Notes: generated from the sequence alone by a model not told the origin. Counted from the first letter of the stretch, positions 1-9,443 are shown. The stretch: DNA of 64,000 bases from Shouchella clausii (GCF_001598215.1 NZ_BCXJ01000001.1:744001-808000); one strand, 5' to 3'. Translations and numbers: made by a program.

Positions 1-756
1 GGTTGGAGCTTTGTCGGGTTCGTCCTGTTTTATGCGCCGCTTACGTTTGCTTCAGGCTATGCGCCTGGCTGGCTTGTTGCTGGCACTTTTCAGTTGACAA
101 TTGTCGCCGGCCTGCTGATGTCGCCGCTATTTTATCATGTTTCAGCAGATGGCAGCAGAATCAGGCAAACGCTTCCCTTACGGTCGCTTTTTTCTTCGGC
201 TGTTATTTTCGTAGGTGTTGTCTTTATTCAAGCACAGCATGCGACCAGCATTTCTGGAAACTTGTTGTTTTCAGTCGCGCCTGTTATGATTGCTGCATTT
301 GCTTACCCGCTCGGGAATAGAAAGATGATGGAACTTACCGATGGGCGTATCGACACCTTTTCCCGTGTTCTCGGGATGACAGTGATGACGACGCCTGTAT
401 GGGTGGCATTGTTTGCGATAGGGACGTTTCAACACGGATTGCCGACCGCTTCACAAACGGGCCAGGCATTGATTGTCGCTATTTCTTCCGGAATCATTGC
501 CACATTGCTTTTCTTTTATGCGACGGACCGTACACGGAAAAAACCGAATCAACTTGCCGCCGTCGAGGCAACCCAATCAGGGGAAGTCGTTTTCGCACTT
601 ATATTGGAGCTTATCTTTTTGCAAGCATTGTTTCCTTCTCCACTTGCGCTTCTAGGCATTGGACTCATTGTCATTGGCATGGCGCTTCACAGCTTCCTCT
701 CACGGAAAACGGCACAGCCTGCTTTAGCAAAAGCGAAGCAAAGCAATAGCGGCTAA
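1..756 (+). CDS. Multidrug/metabolite exporter of the EamA/EmrE superfamily (5' end cut off)
   Basis: The frame is open from base 1, so the gene begins outside the window and about 251 C-terminal residues are visible. The product is an integral membrane protein. It has successive hydrophobic helices separated by short basic loops and a basic, soluble C-terminal tail. The pattern resembles the ten-helix drug/metabolite transporter superfamily, in particular the Bacillus group annotated as multidrug resistance efflux transporters. Substrate cannot be told from sequence. It is followed by a repeat element ending in a strong terminator, so it is the last gene of its transcript. The ATG at 94 is an internal methionine rather than a start, because hydrophobic protein sequence continues upstream of it. 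Confidence 0.6.
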   Translation, partial: GWSFVGFVLFYAPLTFASGYAPGWLVAGTFQLTIVAGLLMSPLFYHVSADGSRIRQTLPLRSLFSSAVIFVGVVFIQAQHATSISGNLLFSVAPVMIAAFAYPLGNRKMMELTDGRIDTFSRVLGMTVMTTPVWVALFAIGTFQHGLPTASQTGQALIVAISSGIIATLLFFYATDRTRKKPNQLAAVEATQSGEVVFALILELIFLQALFPSPLALLGIGLIVIGMALHSFLSRKTAQPALAKAKQSNSG

Positions 757-821
757 CTCGATACTAGAGAGATTTTAGGACAAACAGATTAAGGCGAAAA
801 ACCCACGTCTCGTAGTTTTCA

Positions 822-905
822 AGCTGTACCCAAACGCTCGCATACGTTTCCTATCAGTCTGCGTGATTTTGTCGACCACCTCAAACCGCATCTTGCGGTT
901 TTTTT
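822..905 (+). repeat. Short copy of the terminator-associated repeat, ending in a terminator
   Basis: The segment starts with a match to the repeat's left end (CAAACGCTCGCAT at 831-843). It then jumps to the right-end block (CTATCAGTCTG at 851-861, GTCGAC...ACCTCAA to 885) and ends in a hairpin with arms AAACCGCA (883-890) and TGCGGTTT (894-901) followed by a T-run. The middle of the roughly 155-bp full-length element, seen at 2856 and 50502, is missing. The hairpin is the likely intrinsic terminator of the exporter gene upstream. Confidence 0.7.
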
Positions 906-1347
906 GTTGAAAAGAAAAGTTGGGACAAGTAAGCGGATACATGTTGTCTAGACAAATCTATAGAACTATTACTTCTCTACTGTTTTACTAAAAAAGCGGA
1001 TTTTTTGCGTGAACATCATAACAAAGGAAAACATTTCCGTTAAAATACATACGTAGAGAATAGCAGTCTTAGTTGCCGCATTTCTAAAATAGCATATAGT
1101 AAGTGAGTGTTCTTTCTATCTCCCTATTTCGACCAACCCGCAATAAAGTAAAATCGATGACATCTTTTAGCTGGCAATAGGGATCCATAAAGAACATATT
1201 TCCTGCCATATAAAAAAGGAGGGAACTCTAGAAAATGCGATTCTTGTTACGAAGCCACACGTTCTTCCCTGTAAAAAGAAAAACGTTTCTTGGCTAATTA
1301 AGATCATTTTGAAGCGGGATGTAGCTTCTTTGTAGGAGGATGCACCG
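906..1347. other. Intergenic stretch with no recognised gene
   Basis: These 440 bases separate the upstream terminator from the next gene. No convincing coding frame or RNA family is seen. The only clear signal is the ribosome binding site GTAGGAGG at about 1333-1340 in front of the ATG at 1348. The minus-strand frame that overlaps the start of the next gene (1167-1517) has no ribosome binding site and is treated as a shadow. Confidence 0.4.
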
Positions 1348-2829
1348 ATGAATGGAGAAAACGAAAGGGGCAAGCTTGCTGAGCTAGGCCAAGAATATAT
1401 CGGAAGCGAAAAAGGGCAAGTTTTAATCGTCGGAGACCGGGAAGAGGGGGACGGCGAAACAAATTTACAAGAGACAAGCCTAATAACGGAGAAACCGCTA
1501 TACATTGGCGGGGCCAAACAGATTGAGCTTGACTATGAAGCGGTAGCCCAATTAGGCAATTTATTGGAACGCACTGTACAGGAAAGGTTGCTTCTTGTCC
1601 GTACGCATATTAACAAGGCTAAGGACATTACTGAGCAGGAGAGCGCACGCTTCCTAGAACGAGTCAATCAGCTCCGTGAAATGTATGTAACACTTGTTGA
1701 ACAGGCAGGGGAAGGTGGGCTTTTTCAAGGGATTGGCCAAGCAAGCGGTCGCCTTACCCAAGCCATTTCTGGGGTGCAGCAGCTCATTAGCGATGCGGAA
1801 AGGTGCTGCCGTGCCCTCCGGGAGGCGCAAACGAGTGCTCCGGTGGAATTAGCTGGTTCTATCTCGCCACAGGCTGTTCAGATGGAAGACCTCTTTGCGG
1901 AAATTAGACATCTTAGTTGCCGCTTAGAAGAAGGGGCTGACCAGCTATTTCTGTTTGTTAACCATGTGTCAATGAATTATATTGAAGAAGTGTTTAGGGG
2001 CGGACAGGACTTATTTGCCGACTCGGTAGTCGAAGAGCTTCGCGCCCATTTGGATTATATTGTCCGCAACGAACAACAAGTTCACCAGCAAATTGCCGAT
2101 TATAAAGAACAAGTAATATTTCTTGCGCAAGCTTTTGCAGACCAAGATCAAACACTTGCACTTGACGATAAATCAAGCACGACCGAGGCGGTTAATCTAG
2201 CTGCTCAAGGAACGTCTTATCCATTGGAAGACTCGCCTTATATGTTGTCAGCGATGGGTATCCGTGAATTCCACGCAACTAATGGAATTGAACGATTATC
2301 AACGGCGACTGTACCGTTGCTGTTTAACATCTTAGAAGAGTCGGTTGTTGCTGTTAAAAAACTAGAACTTCTCGGAGAGGAAGCGGTGGCCGCTGTCCAG
2401 GAGGCTTCGCATGTGCCCCTATACGGAACACTTTCCGTAAATGCGGAAAGCCTGTATGCTTCTTATCGTGCCTCCATCGAGGAAAAAGCGCTAGAGGCTG
2501 CGAGCTTGCTCAGAGAAGCGAACAATCAAGTGGCTGGGATTAGGCAGGGCCTATATTCCCTCCAATGGAACTATCCGTCTTTATTGGAAGAACTGCGTCC
2601 ACAGATCGAAGAGGTCCTGTTTAATGGCGCGGCTTTCCAAAGTGTCCATGCTTGCCACTCTGCTGCCAGTGACATTTTAAATGAAATGCAAATTGCTTTT
2701 AAAGATGTGGTCTTCCGGCTCGCACAAAATCAAGCCCAGTCCATTGAGGAGCTGCACAACAGTTCTCACATGATTGTCGAAAATATGGAATTGCTAAAAT
2801 CGCAAATGAAGCGCGGGACAATAGAGTAA
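1348..2829 (+). CDS. Unrecognised 493-residue, mostly helical protein
   Basis: I do not recognise a family. The protein is soluble, acidic and rich in Glu, Gln, Ala and Leu. It has long stretches suited to helices or coiled coils (roughly residues 65-250 and 320-490), no signal peptide and no membrane segment. Cysteines are few: a CC pair near residue 152 and single ones near 191 and 437. The start at 1348 is supported by GTAGGAGG eight bases upstream. It is a single-gene unit that ends in a terminator carrying the full repeat element. The helical composition is reminiscent of LXG/WXG-type secreted effectors or of structural coiled-coil proteins, but nothing visible decides this. Confidence 0.6.
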   Translation: MNGENERGKLAELGQEYIGSEKGQVLIVGDREEGDGETNLQETSLITEKPLYIGGAKQIELDYEAVAQLGNLLERTVQERLLLVRTHINKAKDITEQESARFLERVNQLREMYVTLVEQAGEGGLFQGIGQASGRLTQAISGVQQLISDAERCCRALREAQTSAPVELAGSISPQAVQMEDLFAEIRHLSCRLEEGADQLFLFVNHVSMNYIEEVFRGGQDLFADSVVEELRAHLDYIVRNEQQVHQQIADYKEQVIFLAQAFADQDQTLALDDKSSTTEAVNLAAQGTSYPLEDSPYMLSAMGIREFHATNGIERLSTATVPLLFNILEESVVAVKKLELLGEEAVAAVQEASHVPLYGTLSVNAESLYASYRASIEEKALEAASLLREANNQVAGIRQGLYSLQWNYPSLLEELRPQIEEVLFNGAAFQSVHACHSAASDILNEMQIAFKDVVFRLAQNQAQSIEELHNSSHMIVENMELLKSQMKRGTIE

Positions 2830-2831
2830 AG

Positions 2832-3041
2832 AGCGCCTTCCACTAGGAAGGCGCTCCAGACTGTAGACAAACGCTCGCATCCGTCGTCGTTTGCCTCGGT
2901 CATATGCTCATGAACCCCCCGTTCTATTCGCATCTTCCCTCGGCTGCACTCCTCGTCTGACAAGCGTTTTCTATCAGTCTGAGTGCGGTTATCGACTTTG
3001 TCGACAACCTCAAGCGCCTTCCGTTAGGAAGGCGCTTTTTT
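2832..3041 (+). repeat. Full-length terminator-associated repeat (copy A) between duplicated hairpins
   Basis: A hairpin with arms AGCGCCTTCC/GGAAGGCGCT and loop ACTA (2832-2855) is followed by a core of about 157 bases (2856-3012). Then the same hairpin returns with loop GTTA (3013-3036), followed by a T-run. The core begins CAGACTGTAGACAAACGC and contains GCGTTTTCTATCAGTCTG (about 2964-2982). These are imperfect inverted repeats of each other, so the core can fold on itself. Aligned by eye, the core is above 90% identical to the one at 50502-50655, whose flanking hairpins have a completely different sequence. Confidence 0.85.
3013..3041 (+). terminator. Intrinsic terminator of the 1348-2829 gene
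   Basis: A ten-base-pair GC-rich stem (AGCGCCTTCC/GGAAGGCGCT) with a four-base loop is followed by six Ts. The first hairpin of the pair at 2832-2855 has the same arms but is followed by CCAGAC rather than Ts, so only this second one has full terminator form. The last T overlaps the stop codon of the convergent symporter gene. Confidence 0.8.
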
Positions 3042-4197
3042 ATGAAGACCGGCCTAATCGTCGTTCTTTTAAACCATTCATCAAAACGGCAATCGCTCCG
3101 TCACCTGTTACATTTGCAGCTGTCCCGAAACTGTCTTGGGCAAGGTAAAGGGCAATCATAAGGGCGATTGCTCCCTCATCAAAACCTAGCATAGAAGTTA
3201 GGATGCCAGTCGCAGCCATGACTGCACCCCCTGGAACGCCAGGCGCGGCAATCATAATGATGCCGAGCATAAAGATCACAGGAATCATTCCTGAAAATCC
3301 GGGAAACGCCAATCCTGGGTAAATGTACATAACTGCTGTAGCAGCTGTTAAAATCGTAATGGTGCTCCCTGAGAGATGGATATTTGCGCACAACGGCACG
3401 ACAAAGTTCGTGATCGAGTCACGGATGCCGTTTTTTCGAACGGCTTCCAATGTAACAGGAATGGTTGCAGCACTGCTCATCGTTCCAAGGGCAGTCACAT
3501 ACGCAGGCAACATTGCTTTTAGTAACGACAAGGGATTGTTACCATTAACAGCTGCCGCTACGGTATATTGGATAAAAAGCCAAATAATGTGCATAGCTAC
3601 GGCTAAAAGCAGTACAACGCCAAAAACGCCTAATGTTTTAAAGACAGTGCCTTCATAGCTCATTTCAGCAAAAACGCCAGCGATATAAAAAGGGAGCAAC
3701 GGGATGATTGCCTTACGTATGACTAATTCAACGATGTTTTTCCCTTCCTCGACAAGGCTGTGCAGTGCATTTGAACGTGTTGCGGCAATCCCGATGCCGA
3801 AGACAAAGGCAAGAAGCAACGCTGTCAAAACGTCAAAAAGTGGCTCAACCGACAGTTGCAAAAACCCTTCCATTTCTGAAGGGGTGCTGGCGTCTGTTCC
3901 GCTAATTCCAAGTGACGGGATGACGGTCATCGCTACTAAAACAGCAAAGAAGCCAGCTAGAGTGGTTGACAGATAAGAAATGAAAATGGTCGAGCCGACC
4001 ATCTTTCCCCCGCCTTTGCCTAGAGCGGCAATGCCAGCAGCAATAAAGAACACAATAATAAGCGGAACCATAAAGAAAATAAAACTGCCGATGATGTCTT
4101 TTATCGTTACCATCAATTTAGCAATAAACTCATTGGCGATAAAACCAATGGCAATACCGGCAATAATACCAAAAACAAGCCGGGCAATTAATTTCAC
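3040..4197 (-). CDS. Sodium/proton:dicarboxylate (or glutamate) symporter
   Basis: The product is a polytopic membrane carrier of the DAACS family, importing C4-dicarboxylates or acidic amino acids with Na+ or H+. About 385 residues with many hydrophobic helices are seen, including a polar, small-residue-rich C-terminal half typical of the hairpin and substrate-binding region (NIHLSGSTI, and the glycine-rich GVPGGAVMAATG segment). I favour the GTG at 4197 as start because GGAG lies eight bases upstream. The frame's first GTG at 4206 sits directly on that ribosome binding site. The gene is monocistronic and convergent with the 1348 gene. A consensus cre site 80 bases upstream predicts CcpA control. 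The exact substrate is not determined. Confidence 0.8.
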   Translation of the reverse strand: MKLIARLVFGIIAGIAIGFIANEFIAKLMVTIKDIIGSFIFFMVPLIIVFFIAAGIAALGKGGGKMVGSTIFISYLSTTLAGFFAVLVAMTVIPSLGISGTDASTPSEMEGFLQLSVEPLFDVLTALLLAFVFGIGIAATRSNALHSLVEEGKNIVELVIRKAIIPLLPFYIAGVFAEMSYEGTVFKTLGVFGVVLLLAVAMHIIWLFIQYTVAAAVNGNNPLSLLKAMLPAYVTALGTMSSAATIPVTLEAVRKNGIRDSITNFVVPLCANIHLSGSTITILTAATAVMYIYPGLAFPGFSGMIPVIFMLGIIMIAAPGVPGGAVMAATGILTSMLGFDEGAIALMIALYLAQDSFGTAANVTGDGAIAVLMNGLKERRLGRSS

Positions 4198-4275
4198 AAA
4201 CAACACTCCAATCTAAATAAAGATGGCTACTTGAAAAGTACGTTGCTAGTATACCATTATTTAGTAGGTTGTGCA

Positions 4276-4291
4276 TTGAAAACGCTATCAT
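4276..4291. promoter_or_regulatory. Catabolite-responsive element (cre)
   Basis: TTGAAAACGCTATCAT fits every position of the CcpA operator consensus WTGNAARCGNWWNCAW. It lies between the divergent symporter gene (start about 80 bases away) and the pepF gene (start about 90 bases away). By position it could control either. Carbon repression of the dicarboxylate carrier is the simpler reading. Confidence 0.65.
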
Positions 4292-4377
4292 TTTCAATCT
4301 GTTTAGTGAAATGGCAGAAGTGTTTCGTTTTCAAAAACGCCTAAGTTTGGTACGATTAAGTACATGGAGGGGAAAAT

Positions 4378-6069
4378 ATGGGAAAATTCTATCAAGAACA
4401 ATTGGATTTTTCAGATACGAAGAGCATTGAGCAAGCATTTGCGCAATTGTTAGCTGTTTCTCTTGATACGAGAGAAGCACTTGAACGCTTTATGGAAGAG
4501 GAATCCGTCCTCCTTGATCAGTTGGAGGAAGCGATCACTGGGCATTATATTGATTTTAACTGCCATAACGGTTCTGAAGAAGCAAAGCGTGCCTTTGAGT
4601 ATGACCAACAAGTGATCGAACCTCTAATGAAGCGTTACGAGGCAAAGCTCGATGAGGCGTTCTTGGCGGCGCCGGCTTTAGCCCATTTGCCAGAAGAGAA
4701 GTACGGTCTGTTTGTAAAAAGAAAACAAAATGCTCAGCAACTTTATCGGGAAGAAAACGTCAAGCTTGAAATCGAAGAAGCAAGCCTCGCTACCGCCTAT
4801 TTTGAACATACTGGGTCATTGACAGTAGACTGGGACGGACAAGAGCTGACCATTCCCCAGCTGTCTCCTTATTTCCAGGATGAAAACAGGGACACCCGCA
4901 AAAAGGCAATGTCATTGGCGAGGGAGGCACTGCTCAAAATCGAAGAGCCGTTGCAGAAAATTTTTTCAAAGTTGATGGTGATTAGGCAGCAAAAAGCCAC
5001 GAATGCGGGGCTTGCTAACTATCGTGATTATATGTTCAAAAAGTACGCCCGCTTTGATTATACGCCTGAAGACTGCAAACAGCTCGCCCTTAGCATTGCC
5101 AAGCATGTGAAACCATTAAAGGAAAAGTTGCAGCGTCAACATGCCGACCAACTTGGTGTCGACACATACAGGCCGTGGGACATAGAAGCAGTTATTCCCG
5201 GGCAACAGCCTTTAAAGCCATTTGATGGAGCAGGGGAACTAATCGAAAAAGCTGGAACAGCACTCGATGTACTTGATGCTCGTTTTGGTGCCCTGCTTAG
5301 AAGAATGGATGCAGAGGGCATGCTTGACTTAGAGAGCCGCAAAGGCAAATCGCCTGGAGGATTTTGTGCGCCACTGCCGATATCGAAGCTTTCGTTTATT
5401 TTTATGAACCACGCAAATACACATGACGACATGATTACGCTATTCCATGAGATGGGCCATTGCATTCATAATGACTTAAAAAAGGAACTGCCATTGTCGC
5501 TTTACCGTGATACGCCGATGGAATCGAGTGAACTGGCGAGCATGTCGATGGAGCTTATGACAATGGACCAATGGTCGTTGTTCTATTCATCAGAAGAGGA
5601 CTTGAAACGAGCCAAATACAAGCAATTAAAAGGCATTGTCGACTTTTTGCCGGTTGGAATTGTCATTGACCAATTCCAACATTGGCTCTATGAAAACCCA
5701 TCACATAGCGAGGAAGAACGAAATCAAAAATACCGTGAGCTGTTAGAAACGATAGATGCCAATGTTCCTGATTGGAGCGGGTATGAAAAATGGCGGGAGA
5801 GCAGTTGGATCAGGGTGCTCCATATTTTTGAAGTGCCGTTCTACTATGTAGAATATGTGATTGCCCAGCTTGGAGCGCTGCAGTTGTATAAAAACTATAA
5901 ACAACAGCCTGAACAAACGCTTGCCCGCTATAGGGAAGCCCTTGCACTCGGCAGTTCAAAATCTCTTCAGGAAGTGTACAGCGCAGCTGGAGTGCACTTT
6001 GATTTTTCGGCAGAAATGATTGGCGATTTAATGGCTTTTGTTGAACAAGAGTTAAACGAGCTTGCCTAA
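4378..6069 (+). CDS. pepF: Oligoendopeptidase F (M3 family zinc metallopeptidase)
   Basis: The enzyme is a cytoplasmic oligopeptidase cutting short peptides internally. The 563-residue length fits the family. The zinc site is visible as HEMGH at residues 357-361, with the third ligand probably Glu385 in the following ESSELASMSMEL segment. The N-terminal two thirds is the helical M3 domain. The ATG at 4378 is preceded by ATGGAGGGG. The gene stands alone between the symporter and clpE. It resembles the M3B PepF lineage of Firmicutes rather than thimet peptidases. The chemistry is confident. The role (peptide turnover or signal-peptide clearance) is only family knowledge. Confidence 0.9.
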   Translation: MGKFYQEQLDFSDTKSIEQAFAQLLAVSLDTREALERFMEEESVLLDQLEEAITGHYIDFNCHNGSEEAKRAFEYDQQVIEPLMKRYEAKLDEAFLAAPALAHLPEEKYGLFVKRKQNAQQLYREENVKLEIEEASLATAYFEHTGSLTVDWDGQELTIPQLSPYFQDENRDTRKKAMSLAREALLKIEEPLQKIFSKLMVIRQQKATNAGLANYRDYMFKKYARFDYTPEDCKQLALSIAKHVKPLKEKLQRQHADQLGVDTYRPWDIEAVIPGQQPLKPFDGAGELIEKAGTALDVLDARFGALLRRMDAEGMLDLESRKGKSPGGFCAPLPISKLSFIFMNHANTHDDMITLFHEMGHCIHNDLKKELPLSLYRDTPMESSELASMSMELMTMDQWSLFYSSEEDLKRAKYKQLKGIVDFLPVGIVIDQFQHWLYENPSHSEEERNQKYRELLETIDANVPDWSGYEKWRESSWIRVLHIFEVPFYYVEYVIAQLGALQLYKNYKQQPEQTLARYREALALGSSKSLQEVYSAAGVHFDFSAEMIGDLMAFVEQELNELA

Positions 6070-6350
6070 AAAGATGTACAATCAGCATCGTTCCTTTAAT
6101 GATGATCTTAAAGGCGAAGTATACTCGTTTAGCGATCCTAACAGAAACCTCTAGCTGCTGAGAAGGAGAGTGAGCGATCTGTTGAAGCGAGTCTTGGAGC
6201 TGCACATCAGACGGCGCTTAGCACGAAGATGAGGCGACGAATTTCTCCCAACAGAAAAAAGTATCGCAGGCGTTACCGTCATGCCGTACTTATTGAGGTT
6301 TTTAATTGCTCCAAGAGATAAAAAGGAATCGGCGCAGAAATGTATTGATC
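6070..6350. other. Intergenic stretch, no recognised gene
   Basis: About 280 bases between pepF and the clpE regulatory region. I see no coding frame with a ribosome binding site, and no clear terminator for pepF. The text has normal GC and scattered codon-like stretches, so a decayed gene is possible but cannot be shown. Confidence 0.3.
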
Positions 6351-6490
6351 TGACCTTTTTTGACTTTTTTTGCCCAAAGGGGTTGAAAGGTCAATAAAGG
6401 TCAGTTATAATAAAGCCATAGTCAGCAGCCTCTTTTATTTTATAGGCTGTTTGATTTTTACTTAAAAGGTCAAAAATAGTCAAAGTCAAG
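6351..6490 (+). promoter_or_regulatory. clpE promoter with several CtsR operators
   Basis: A sigma-A promoter is visible: TTGAAA (6383-6388), a 17-base spacer and TATAAT (6406-6411). CtsR-type heptad repeats (GGTCAAA-like) overlap and flank it. One lies on the minus strand at 6351-6370. AAGGTCAATAAAGGTCAG at 6387-6404 fills the spacer. AGGTCAAAAATAGTCAAAG at about 6468-6486 lies in the leader. This is the classic arrangement for the class III heat-shock repressor CtsR, and clpE is known in Bacillus subtilis for multiple CtsR sites. A small hairpin (CAGCCT 6426-6431/AGGCTG 6444-6449) followed by T-rich sequence sits in the leader. Confidence 0.8.
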
Positions 6491-6527
6491 GTTTAACAAT
6501 AAATAAAGAACAAGGAGGAAAACGTCC

Positions 6528-8627
6528 ATGAAATGTCAACATTGTCAAACTCGTGAGGCTGTGATTTCCTTGAATGTTGTTGTAAACAATCGTCAAAACC
6601 ACTATGCGCTTTGCCAAGAGTGCTATGCACAATGGAGCGATTCAAACATGAATGGTCAATTTGATTCGCTGTTTCAGCAATTTATGAATCAAGGTCAGCC
6701 ACAACAAAACGTTCGTACAAAAGAGCAAAAACGTACCGATGATGGTTTCCTAGGTCAATTTGGCCACAATTTAACAAACGATGCGAGAGAGGGAAAAATT
6801 GACCCAGTGATCGGCCGCGACCAAGAAGTAGAGCGCGTTATTCAAGTGTTAAGCCGTCGAACAAAAAATAACCCTGTGTTGATTGGGGAAGCTGGTGTCG
6901 GAAAAACAGCGATTGCCGAAGGGCTTGCTCGGCGAATTGCCAACGGCGACGTGCCAGCAAAACTGCAAAATAAACAAATCTATGCGATTGACTTTTCTTC
7001 TCTTGTGGCCGGTACAAGCTACCGCGGCCAGTTTGAAGAACGGATGCAGCAGTTAATTGACGAAGTTAGCCGCCGTGATGATGTGATTGTGTTTGTCGAC
7101 GAACTTCACATGATCGTGGGCGCTGGTGCTTCAGGAGAAGGCAACATGGATGCGGGCAATTTGCTCAAGCCAGCGCTCGCGCGAGGAAGCATGCAACTGG
7201 TTGGGGCGACAACGCTAGCAGAATACCGCAAAATTGAAAAGGACCCGGCGCTTGAACGCCGCTTCCAACCGGTAACGGTCAAAGAGCCTACAACAAGCCA
7301 AGCGTTGGCGATTTTGAAAGGACTGAAGGACGTTTATGAAACGTACCACGGCGTTCGTTACTCAGATGAAGTGCTAGAAGCGTGCGTCAAACTATCAGAT
7401 CGTTATATTCAAGACCGCTATCTTCCAGACAAAGCGATCGACCTACTTGATGAAGCTGGTTCCCACTTGTCCTTGTCTTCTAACCACGAAGATAAAGCGA
7501 CATTGGAGAAACGTCTCGCTACGATCCGCGCGAAAAAACAAGAAGCAACCAAACAAGAGCGGTATGAAGAAGCGGCTGCGCTTCGGGATGAGGAACTGAA
7601 AGTAAATGCAAAATTGCAGGAAGCTGTGTCAGAATTAGAACCAGTAGACGTCACTGTTGAAGATATAGAAATGCTGATTGAACGGCAAACAGGCGTACCA
7701 GTCCGCAAGTTGCAAAAAGCTGAACAACAAAAAATGAAAGACTTGGCCAATAGGCTTGCAGCCAAGGTCATTGGGCAAGAGGAAGCAGTCGACAAAGTTG
7801 CCAAAGCTGTCAAGCGGAGCCGTGCAGGTTTAAAAGCAGGCAATCGACCAATTAGTTTTCTGTTTGTCGGACCGACTGGCGTCGGAAAAACGGAATTGAC
7901 AAAACAACTTGCCCAAGAGGTGTACGGCAAGAAAGAAAGCATGATACGCCTTGATATGAGCGAGTTTATGGAAAAACACTCTGTATCTAAACTGATTGGT
8001 TCCCCTCCTGGCTATGTTGGCCATGAAGAAGGCGGCCAACTGACGGAACGAGTACGTCGCAATCCGTACAGCATCATTTTGCTCGATGAAATTGAAAAAG
8101 CGCATCCTGATGTGCAGCATATGTTTTTGCAAATTATGGAGGATGGCCGCTTGACGGATAGCCAAGGACGTGTCGTTTCCTTCAAGGATACAATGATCAT
8201 TATGACGTCAAATGCTGGTGTTGGCGTGACAAAACCATCGCTTGGTTTCACTGCTGAACAAAGCAAAACACTAGGGATTTTAGAAAACCTTAACGATTAT
8301 TTCAAACCTGAATTCCTTAACCGCTTTGACGCTTTGATCGAATTTAACCAGCTTTCAGAAGAAAACTTGATTGACATTGTCGATGTGATGCTTGCCGATT
8401 TGCATGAACGGTTGGCAGCACAAAACATTGAAATGGAAGTGAGCGAGGAAGCGAAGCGTAAGCTGGCTAAACTTGGCTACCATCCGGCGTTTGGTGCCCG
8501 TCCACTTCGCCGAGTGATTCAAGACACTATTGAAGATGACATCACCGATCTTTTGATCGATGATAGCGACATGAATCGCGTAAGCGTTCATGTCGTCGAC
8601 GATCAACTTGTTGTCCGTAAAGGATAA
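6528..8627 (+). CDS. clpE: ATP-dependent Clp protease ATPase subunit ClpE
   Basis: ClpE is a hexameric AAA+ unfoldase that feeds damaged proteins to ClpP and helps inactivate CtsR after heat shock. The 699-residue product has the ClpE-specific N-terminal zinc finger (Cys3, Cys6, Cys29, Cys32). It then has a first AAA+ module with Walker A GEAGVGKT near residue 120, a UVR/coiled-coil segment near 340-355, and a second module with Walker [10 protein letters not shown] near 447. The C-terminal D2-small domain follows. The zinc finger and the lack of a ClpC-type N domain separate it from ClpC. AAGGAGG sits eight bases upstream of the ATG. It is transcribed alone from the CtsR-controlled promoter and ends in a strong terminator. 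Confidence 0.95.
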   Translation: MKCQHCQTREAVISLNVVVNNRQNHYALCQECYAQWSDSNMNGQFDSLFQQFMNQGQPQQNVRTKEQKRTDDGFLGQFGHNLTNDAREGKIDPVIGRDQEVERVIQVLSRRTKNNPVLIGEAGVGKTAIAEGLARRIANGDVPAKLQNKQIYAIDFSSLVAGTSYRGQFEERMQQLIDEVSRRDDVIVFVDELHMIVGAGASGEGNMDAGNLLKPALARGSMQLVGATTLAEYRKIEKDPALERRFQPVTVKEPTTSQALAILKGLKDVYETYHGVRYSDEVLEACVKLSDRYIQDRYLPDKAIDLLDEAGSHLSLSSNHEDKATLEKRLATIRAKKQEATKQERYEEAAALRDEELKVNAKLQEAVSELEPVDVTVEDIEMLIERQTGVPVRKLQKAEQQKMKDLANRLAAKVIGQEEAVDKVAKAVKRSRAGLKAGNRPISFLFVGPTGVGKTELTKQLAQEVYGKKESMIRLDMSEFMEKHSVSKLIGSPPGYVGHEEGGQLTERVRRNPYSIILLDEIEKAHPDVQHMFLQIMEDGRLTDSQGRVVSFKDTMIIMTSNAGVGVTKPSLGFTAEQSKTLGILENLNDYFKPEFLNRFDALIEFNQLSEENLIDIVDVMLADLHERLAAQNIEMEVSEEAKRKLAKLGYHPAFGARPLRRVIQDTIEDDITDLLIDDSDMNRVSVHVVDDQLVVRKG

Positions 8628-8650
8628 TAGCAAGGCTTGTCTGTAGTCTG

Positions 8651-8682
8651 AAGGCTGCTGGGATACCCAGCAGCCTTTTTTT
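8651..8682 (+). terminator. clpE terminator
   Basis: A perfect twelve-base-pair stem (AAGGCTGCTGGG/CCCAGCAGCCTT) with a three-base loop is followed by seven Ts. The preceding CTTGTCTGTAGTCTG resembles the reverse complement of the left end of the terminator-associated repeat, so this may be another decayed copy. Confidence 0.85.
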
Positions 8683-8819
8683 GTTGTGCAGCTACATATT
8701 AACGCACTAAGCCGTACAAAGATTTGGGTAAAATCAGACGGATTTCTGCTTTGTTTTTGTGTAAAGTTGGCTGGAAACAGAATGATTTAGCAGGTGAAAG
8801 AGCGGGACTATGTGTACTT

Positions 8820-9443
8820 TTAATGGTATTGTTCAAGCCCCCGCACAATGGCCATTGCCGCTTCGCTTGGAAAACTGGCAGCTTTCATCCGTTCCGCTTC
8901 TTCAGCATTGGTAATAAATCCAAGTTCGACAAGGGCGGCAGGCATGGCAGTGTTGCGCAGCACATTAAAATTTGCCGATTTGACGCCGCGGTTTCTTGTA
9001 TTTAGCGTGTTGACGAGTTCAGTTTGCAAAGCTGAAGCCAACGCTTGGCCTTGGTTGCTTGATGGAAAGTGGAATGTCTCTGTCCCATTGGCACTTGGGG
9101 TTGCTGCATTGGCATGAATGCTAACAAACGTATCGGCATTACTGGCATTGGCAAGCTCGGCCCGGGCTTCGAGCCCAACATATACGTCCCCCGTTCTCGT
9201 CATAATGACTGTTGCCCCTGCCTCTTCAAGCATATCCTTCGTATGCGTAGCTACCTTTAAAACAAGATCTTTCTCGTAAATCCCATTTGCGACGGCCCCA
9301 GGATCGCTTCCACCGTGGCCCGCATCAATGGCAATGACTTTACCAGATACACTAGCCGCCGCTTCTGATGCTAGAAAATAGCTAGTGCAGACTACTGCAA
9401 GGATGGCGGCCATCAAAAATGAAAAAGCATGCTTTTTTCTCAT
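8820..9443 (-). CDS. Secreted N-acetylmuramoyl-L-alanine amidase (Amidase_3)
   Basis: The enzyme cuts the bond between MurNAc and L-alanine in peptidoglycan. After a signal peptide (residues 1-30, basic start then a hydrophobic core ending ASEAAA) the whole mature protein is one Amidase_3 domain. The zinc ligands are visible: His43 in AGHGGSDPG, Glu57 and His110 in SIHAN. The catalytic Glu173 sits in LVELGFI. At 207 residues it has no SPOR, SH3 or S-layer anchoring repeats, so it resembles CwlD-size enzymes. The ribosome binding site is AAGGAGG. It stands alone. A role in sporulation cortex or general wall turnover cannot be separated from sequence. Confidence 0.9.
   Translation of the reverse strand: MRKKHAFSFLMAAILAVVCTSYFLASEAAASVSGKVIAIDAGHGGSDPGAVANGIYEKDLVLKVATHTKDMLEEAGATVIMTRTGDVYVGLEARAELANASNADTFVSIHANAATPSANGTETFHFPSSNQGQALASALQTELVNTLNTRNRGVKSANFNVLRNTAMPAALVELGFITNAEEAERMKAASFPSEAAMAIVRGLEQYH

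Noticed and set aside
3323-4216. Three plus-strand frames inside the symporter gene
   Set aside because: They are out-of-frame shadows of a membrane protein gene, without ribosome binding sites or family features.
8724-9260. Plus-strand frames over the amidase gene
   Set aside because: They are antisense to a protein with a complete amidase catalytic set. No independent evidence supports them.
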